The notes beneath the pieces are model-generated. The model saw only the letters and a program-made list of their open reading frames with translations. It ran no database searches and was not told the DNA's origin. A DNA stretch of 9,397 bases, taken from NCBI GenBank assembly GCA_003133005.1, contig PKZI01000252.1:1-9397 (forward strand), given 5' to 3'. The stretch comes from Acidimicrobiaceae bacterium (GTDB taxonomy: Bacteria; Actinomycetota; Acidimicrobiia; Acidimicrobiales; RAAP-2). Numbering within the stretch: the first letter of the stretch is position 1; every line of letters starts with the position of its first letter. Both the position numbers and the translations under genes were made by a program. This document shows, piece by piece, positions 5,656-9,397 of this stretch.

Positions 5656-6897
5656 TCAACCAAAATCGTTCGGCGCAGAAACGCCGTTCCACACGTAGCC
5701 ATTCCAATGCTCTATAAGTGAAAGCGCTTCGCTACTTCCATTGGAATACCATCCAACGGCGTAACAGTCCGACGCGTTCACGCACGTGACGCCGTTCAGA
5801 GGAACACCTCCGGGCGCTTGCGAAACTGGCGGCCTTAGAGTGCTCCAAGTTCTACCGTTCCATTGGTCAAGGATGGAGTGGCCACTGCTGTCTTGGTTCT
5901 CAACACCCACGGCGAAACACAACCGCGCGTCAACGCACGCAATGCTGGTCAACACGTCGTTTGGAAAGGGCGAAGTTGGGTTCGCAACTTTGTGCCACGT
6001 TGTTCCGTTCCATCTCTCGATCAGTGGTCGGTATCCGTGACCTGAATGCGCTACCGGTGCCAGATCTCCTACCGCAAAGCACAACTGAGCGACGGGACAA
6101 GAAACGGCGAAGAACGCATCGGCCGATGCTCCGGGGTCTGGAGAGCGGACGAGGGACCATTGACCACCAATGTTGTGTTCGACCTCGGTTCGCTGGTCGT
6201 TGTTCAACTCCTCAAATGAGCCCACTGCGAGGCATCTTGAGGAATTTACGCAACTAAGACCGTGAAGGTCGTTGAACATCACGTTGCCGCTCGCTTCATT
6301 CGCGGAGGGAATGACGGACCATCGCAGCCCATTCCATTGCTCGACAAGGGTTTGGGGGACGTTCATCGCCTTCTCGTCATAGCCCACGGCGACACACCGA
6401 GTGGGGCTGAAACATTGCACTCCCTCGAGCTTCGCGAAAACCCTTGGCTGACGATCGATCATCGTCCAGGTCGAACCGTTCCATTCTTCGATGACGTTGG
6501 TGAATCCGACTTCGAACTCGCTATCCCAACCGACCGCCATGCAGAAACTTGAACTCGTGCAACTGACACTCGCGAGCTTGTCCTTTCCGTACTTCGTGTT
6601 GGCGGATTTCGTGACGCCCCATGAGTGGCCGTCCCATCGCTCGATAAGAGTCTTTTCCGCGTACGACCTATTGCGGTAGTACCCAACGGCGACGCAGAAT
6701 GAACGACTCGAACAGGAGACGGAATTTAGGTAGTTCGCATTACAAGTACTGGAGCTGCAGATCGCTGATGAGACGTCCGGCCCCACCTGTCCGCTTGCGG
6801 ATTTCGTCAGTTCCACTGCCACAAAGGCCACCGTCGCTGCAACCACGATGGCGATGACCCCGATGAGAACGGCCCGACGCCTTGATGACGTGATCAT
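5656..6897 (-). CDS. Exported seven-repeat protein, probable seven-bladed beta-propeller with paired cysteines
   Basis: From the ATG at 6897 the product has 413 aa: a basic start (MITSSRRR), one membrane helix (about 8-30), then seven repeats of 49-54 residues filling the rest. Each repeat reads roughly 'L..VSC-x5-C-x-AVG ... LIE.WNG..W'. The cysteine pairs are 62/68, 113/119, 162/168, 216/222, 267/273, 321/327 and 372/378, all spaced C-x5-C; an extra pair (47/52) precedes repeat 1. Such repeats occur in secreted actinobacterial proteins. Seven WNG/W-type repeats suggest a seven-bladed propeller, and the cysteines suggest disulfides formed outside the cell; both are inference. The function is unknown; ligand or carbohydrate binding at the surface is plausible. 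The open frame extends to 7179; ATGs at 6987 or 7152 would lengthen the N-terminus, and none has a ribosome site, so the start is uncertain. Confidence 0.86.
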   Translation of the reverse strand: MITSSRRRAVLIGVIAIVVAATVAFVAVELTKSASGQVGPDVSSAICSSSTCNANYLNSVSCSSRSFCVAVGYYRNRSYAEKTLIERWDGHSWGVTKSANTKYGKDKLASVSCTSSSFCMAVGWDSEFEVGFTNVIEEWNGSTWTMIDRQPRVFAKLEGVQCFSPTRCVAVGYDEKAMNVPQTLVEQWNGLRWSVIPSANEASGNVMFNDLHGLSCVNSSRCLAVGSFEELNNDQRTEVEHNIGGQWSLVRSPDPGASADAFFAVSCPVAQLCFAVGDLAPVAHSGHGYRPLIERWNGTTWHKVANPTSPFPNDVLTSIACVDARLCFAVGVENQDSSGHSILDQWNGRTWSTLRPPVSQAPGGVPLNGVTCVNASDCYAVGWYSNGSSEALSLIEHWNGYVWNGVSAPNDFG

Positions 6898-7154
6898 GCG
6901 TGGACGCGGGTGCGGCTTCGAAGAATCGGTATCCCCCTGTTCACTGGTGACACCAGTCGTTCTCTCTTCGCCCCGCCAAAAAAGCATCTCGCGAAAGTGA
7001 CGGATCGGAACGCGGAGAAAAATCGCTAACTTCAACCATCGAGTCTCTTTCTCGACGAAGCACAGATTTGGAGTGCCATCGCCTGCGCTATTCGGCAATT
7101 TTATCCTTCGTGCGGTTCGTGCGAGTACCGCGGACGAAGTCGAAAAGGACATAA

Positions 7155-7169
7155 AGTCACGTCGTGACT
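7155..7169. promoter_or_regulatory. Dyad covering the oxidase start codon
   Basis: AGTCACG (7155-7161) and CGTGACT (7163-7169) are exact inverted copies around one T. The GTG start of the oxidase (7164-7166) lies inside the right arm. As DNA it could be an operator between the divergent oxidase and propeller genes; as RNA a 6-bp stem with loop GTC would hide the start codon. The 266-bp divergent region to its left (6898-7163) shows no other clear site. Confidence 0.4.
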
Positions 7170-8759
7170 CCCTCTTCACCCTTGGATCGTCGAGAATTCC
7201 TGCGGCGTGGTCTCGGGGCGAGTGCCCTCTTTACCGGCATTATTGCGGCCGGTTTCACTTTGACGAACGACGACGCCATTTCAAGTGCCGCGGTGAAATC
7301 CAAAACGGCACACGCGGAACAACGTCAACCTTCTTCCAAGGAGTGGCAGAGCCTACGCAACGCGCTGTCCGGTACTCTCGTGCTACCCGGCGATCCCAGT
7401 TATCCGATCGATAGCCTCCTCTACAACTCGAAGTTCGCCAAACTTCATCCCGCCGCCATCGCGTATTGCGCGACTCACGACGACGTGTCGCGCTGCGTCG
7501 AATTCACGGCGCTTCACTCACTTTCCGTCGCCGCGCGATCGGGCGGCCACAGTTATGGCGGTTATTCGAGCTGTGCTGGACTAGTCGTCGACGTGAGTCG
7601 CCTCAATACCATCGCCGTCAATACGAAGTCCAATGTCGCCACCGTGGGCGCGGGAGCCCGCCTCATCGATGTCTACAACGAGATCGGGTTGCGCGACAGA
7701 TTATTGCCGGGCGGCTCGTGCCCCAGTGTTGGCATCGCCGGATTGACGCTCGGCGGCGGTATTGGAGTGTTCGGCCGCAAGTTTGGTTTGACCTGCGACA
7801 ACCTTTCATCGGCCGAAGTGGTGACCGCTTCTGGCAAAAAACTCACCGCGAACCAAAGCGACCACGACGATCTCTTGTGGGCTTGTCGAGGCGGTGGTGG
7901 TGGGAACTTCGGTATCGCCACTTCGTTCGAATTCACAGTTCATCCCATGCCTCCCGTCTCGTTGTTCACACTTCGGTATCCGTGGGATTCAGCCGCCGAT
8001 GTTCTCGAGGCCTGGCAGTATTGGATCACGACGTTGCCCGACGAATTGTGGTCGAACTGCCAGCTCTTGACCCAAGGCGCTAATGGGTTCCTTCTCCAGG
8101 TAAGTGGCGTTCTCTGTGGCACGCCAGATCAACTCACGAGTCTGCTGGCACCTCTGCACGCAAGCATCGGTAGCGCGCCTTCAGCGACGTTCATCGGCAC
8201 GAATGAGTACATGCAAGCCATGATGATCGAAGCTGGTTGTTCCGGACTTACTGTCGCGTCGTGTCATCTCGATACGGTCAATCCCCAGGGGACACTCAGC
8301 CGAGAGGCGTACAGTGCGAAATCGAGTTATCTTGACGCCCCCTCTTCAAGTGACCACGCAACACTCCTCGTGCAGGCGGTCGAGATGCTCCACAGCGATG
8401 CGCCCAACGTTGGTGGAGGGCTCGCGTTCGACGCGTACGGAGGCGCCATCAACCGCGTGCGTGCGAACGAAACAGCCTTCGTCCATCGCGACAAGTTGGC
8501 GTGCATCCAGGCAACGTACTCCTGGTCGCCGTACACGTCCCAGTCCGAGATCGACGCCGGGCGCCGCTGGCTGGCGTGGCTGCAATCGGACGTATTCAAT
8601 GCCAGCACAGGCGCTTACCAGAACTACATTGATCCGACACTCGCCGACTGGCGTACGGCGTATTACGGAGGCAATCTGGATCGGCTCGCCAAGATCAAGC
8701 GGCGTTACGATCCGCACGACCATTTCTCGTTCGCGCAGTCAATTCCGCGTCACCTTTAG
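7164..8759 (+). CDS. Tat-exported berberine-bridge-type FAD oxidase, probably bicovalent flavin
   Basis: This 531-aa FAD-linked oxidase belongs to the BBE-like/FAD-binding-4 group, which oxidises alcohols, sugars or alkaloid-type substrates with O2 or another acceptor; the substrate here is unknown. A Tat signal is visible: DRREFLRRGLGA (8-19), then a hydrophobic stretch to about 33. The FAD domain (about 90-262) has ARSGGHSYGGYS (124-135), whose His129 matches the 8-alpha-histidyl FAD site, and GGSCPSVGIAGLTLGGG (183-199), whose Cys186 matches the 6-S-cysteinyl site. The C-terminal BBE segment (485-531) has YQNYIDPTL, YYGGN, RLAKIKRRYDP and FAQSIP. Export folded through Tat fits a cofactor loaded in the cytoplasm. 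A stop at 7152-7154 limits the start to GTG 7164 or TTG 7182; AAAAGGA lies 14 nt before the GTG, rather far. A dyad covers this start. Confidence 0.96.
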   Translation: MTPSSPLDRREFLRRGLGASALFTGIIAAGFTLTNDDAISSAAVKSKTAHAEQRQPSSKEWQSLRNALSGTLVLPGDPSYPIDSLLYNSKFAKLHPAAIAYCATHDDVSRCVEFTALHSLSVAARSGGHSYGGYSSCAGLVVDVSRLNTIAVNTKSNVATVGAGARLIDVYNEIGLRDRLLPGGSCPSVGIAGLTLGGGIGVFGRKFGLTCDNLSSAEVVTASGKKLTANQSDHDDLLWACRGGGGGNFGIATSFEFTVHPMPPVSLFTLRYPWDSAADVLEAWQYWITTLPDELWSNCQLLTQGANGFLLQVSGVLCGTPDQLTSLLAPLHASIGSAPSATFIGTNEYMQAMMIEAGCSGLTVASCHLDTVNPQGTLSREAYSAKSSYLDAPSSSDHATLLVQAVEMLHSDAPNVGGGLAFDAYGGAINRVRANETAFVHRDKLACIQATYSWSPYTSQSEIDAGRRWLAWLQSDVFNASTGAYQNYIDPTLADWRTAYYGGNLDRLAKIKRRYDPHDHFSFAQSIPRHL

Positions 8760-8851
8760 AAGAATGGCTCGATCGTGTGCGCCACGACCTCGGTTATGGG
8801 AGAGTCGGACTTTGATTCTTACCCGCCGCAACCGTTCAAGGAGAAGATGAA

Positions 8852-9388
8852 GTGCGCAAGGTAATCGCCTACCAATTGTTGTCACTCGACGGTGTCGCCG
8901 AGGACCCGGATGAGTTCTTCACTGATTTCGATGACGTATTGGAGGAGAACCTCGGGCGCGTCATTGCCGCCCAAGACACCGTGCTTCTCGGTCGCAGTAC
9001 CTACGATGAATGGGCCCAGTTCTGGCCGAACAGTGATATCGAACCCTTCGCGAGATTCATCAACAACGTCGAGAAGTTCGTGGCAACTTCGACCACGCCT
9101 CCGCAGACGTGGCGGAATTCCACGGTCGTCAACAGCGACTTCCTCGCGTTCGTCACCGAACTAAAGCGCCGCCCTGGTGACGACATTGGACTGCACGGAA
9201 GCATCGCCTTGACTCAGTCGCTTTTAGGAGTTGGACTCGTGGACGAATTACGGCTCGTCATCGCCCCAGCCCTGCAGATACGCGGACGCAAGCTTTTTGA
9301 CAAGGCTCCTTCGGCGAAACTGACGCTGACACGCCACGCCGCTTCGCCCGGGGGGTACCTCATGCTCGACTTCAACTATGGAAGGTGA
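8852..9388 (+). CDS. Dihydrofolate reductase-fold (RibD C-terminal domain) protein
   Basis: This 178-aa protein matches the bacterial 'dihydrofolate reductase family' (RibD_C; YyaP/YwjB-like), NAD(P)H-binding proteins in the cytoplasm whose substrates are mostly unknown; they are not the housekeeping folate enzyme. Visible motifs are SLDGV (11-15) after the first strand, TVLLGRSTYDEW (43-54), LHGSIALTQSLL (114-125), the Gly/Ser turn that binds the cofactor in the fold, and VDELRLVIAPALQIRGRKLF (130-149) of the RibD C-terminal pattern. The full family length is present. The start is the GTG at 8852, with AAGGAG 8 nt upstream (8838-8843); a nearby ATG at 8847 is out of frame and stops at once. 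The gene follows the oxidase by 92 bp, a gap in which I see no clear terminator, so read-through from the oxidase is possible, but a functional link is not shown. Confidence 0.95.
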   Translation: MRKVIAYQLLSLDGVAEDPDEFFTDFDDVLEENLGRVIAAQDTVLLGRSTYDEWAQFWPNSDIEPFARFINNVEKFVATSTTPPQTWRNSTVVNSDFLAFVTELKRRPGDDIGLHGSIALTQSLLGVGLVDELRLVIAPALQIRGRKLFDKAPSAKLTLTRHAASPGGYLMLDFNYGR

Positions 9389-9397
9389 GTTGTGGCA

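Noticed and set aside
6941..7039. 32-aa minus-strand frame (starts MVEVSDFSPRSDP) between the propeller gene and the oxidase gene
   Set aside because: The composition is plausible, but only a weak GAGA-type site precedes it and nothing else supports it. A frameshifted N-terminal extension of the propeller protein was considered, but the ATG at 6897 already gives a full signal-anchor.
6898..7179. Longer N-terminus for the propeller protein, up to 94 extra residues
   Set aside because: The longest version would overlap the divergent oxidase gene, and a long basic tail before a signal-anchor is unusual. Starts at 6987 or 7152 cannot be excluded.
8314..8850. 178-codon plus-strand frame overlapping the oxidase gene
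   Set aside because: It is an Arg/Thr/Ser-rich shadow of the oxidase in another frame.
1..9397. Mobile element, CRISPR, toxin-antitoxin or defence system
   Set aside because: No transposase, integrase, nuclease, methylase, repeat-spacer array or terminal inverted repeat was seen on either strand.

Overview
The window looks like ordinary chromosomal DNA of a high-GC Gram-positive bacterium, most likely an actinomycetote and perhaps of the Acidimicrobiia type. This is inference from the moderately GC-rich codon use, frequent GTG starts, Shine-Dalgarno (SD) sites of the GGAG type, DUF4389 and DUF3054 membrane proteins, a Tat-exported berberine-bridge-type oxidase, and an exported repeat protein with 'C-x5-C-x-AVG ... 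WNG-x-x-W' units. I see no phage, transposon, CRISPR, toxin-antitoxin or rRNA/tRNA signature.

Layout. Left block (1-2810, all minus strand): a zinc-ribbon/DUF4389 membrane protein that runs off the left edge; a 160-aa anchored or secreted protein of unknown function; a membrane-anchored YceI-domain protein; and a four-helix DUF3054 protein. A 387-bp divergent gap (2811-3197) follows. The middle block (3198-5210, plus strand) holds a 22-codon single-helix membrane microprotein behind a perfect SD, a CsbD-family stress protein, a hairpin, a doubtful small ORF, and an NRAMP-superfamily transporter with non-canonical metal-site motifs. Two minus-strand genes converge on it: a 69-aa two-helix protein (5250-5459) and an exported seven-repeat protein, probably a seven-bladed beta-propeller (5656-6897). 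Diverging from the propeller gene are a Tat-exported, probably bicovalent FAD oxidase (7164-8759) and a RibD-C/DHFR-fold reductase-like protein (8852-9388).

How the genes fit together. Most products act at or outside the membrane (YceI, DUF3054, DUF4389, propeller, secreted oxidase, transporter, microproteins), and CsbD suggests general stress. I see no single pathway linking them; the block reads as housekeeping or envelope accessory genes, each with its own promoter region. The points most worth a second look are the 22-codon gene ahead of csbD, the seven regular cysteine-paired repeats, the NRAMP motif changes, the 30-bp dyad at 671-700, and the dyad that covers the oxidase start codon. 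I found nothing that supports a new defence or mobile system.
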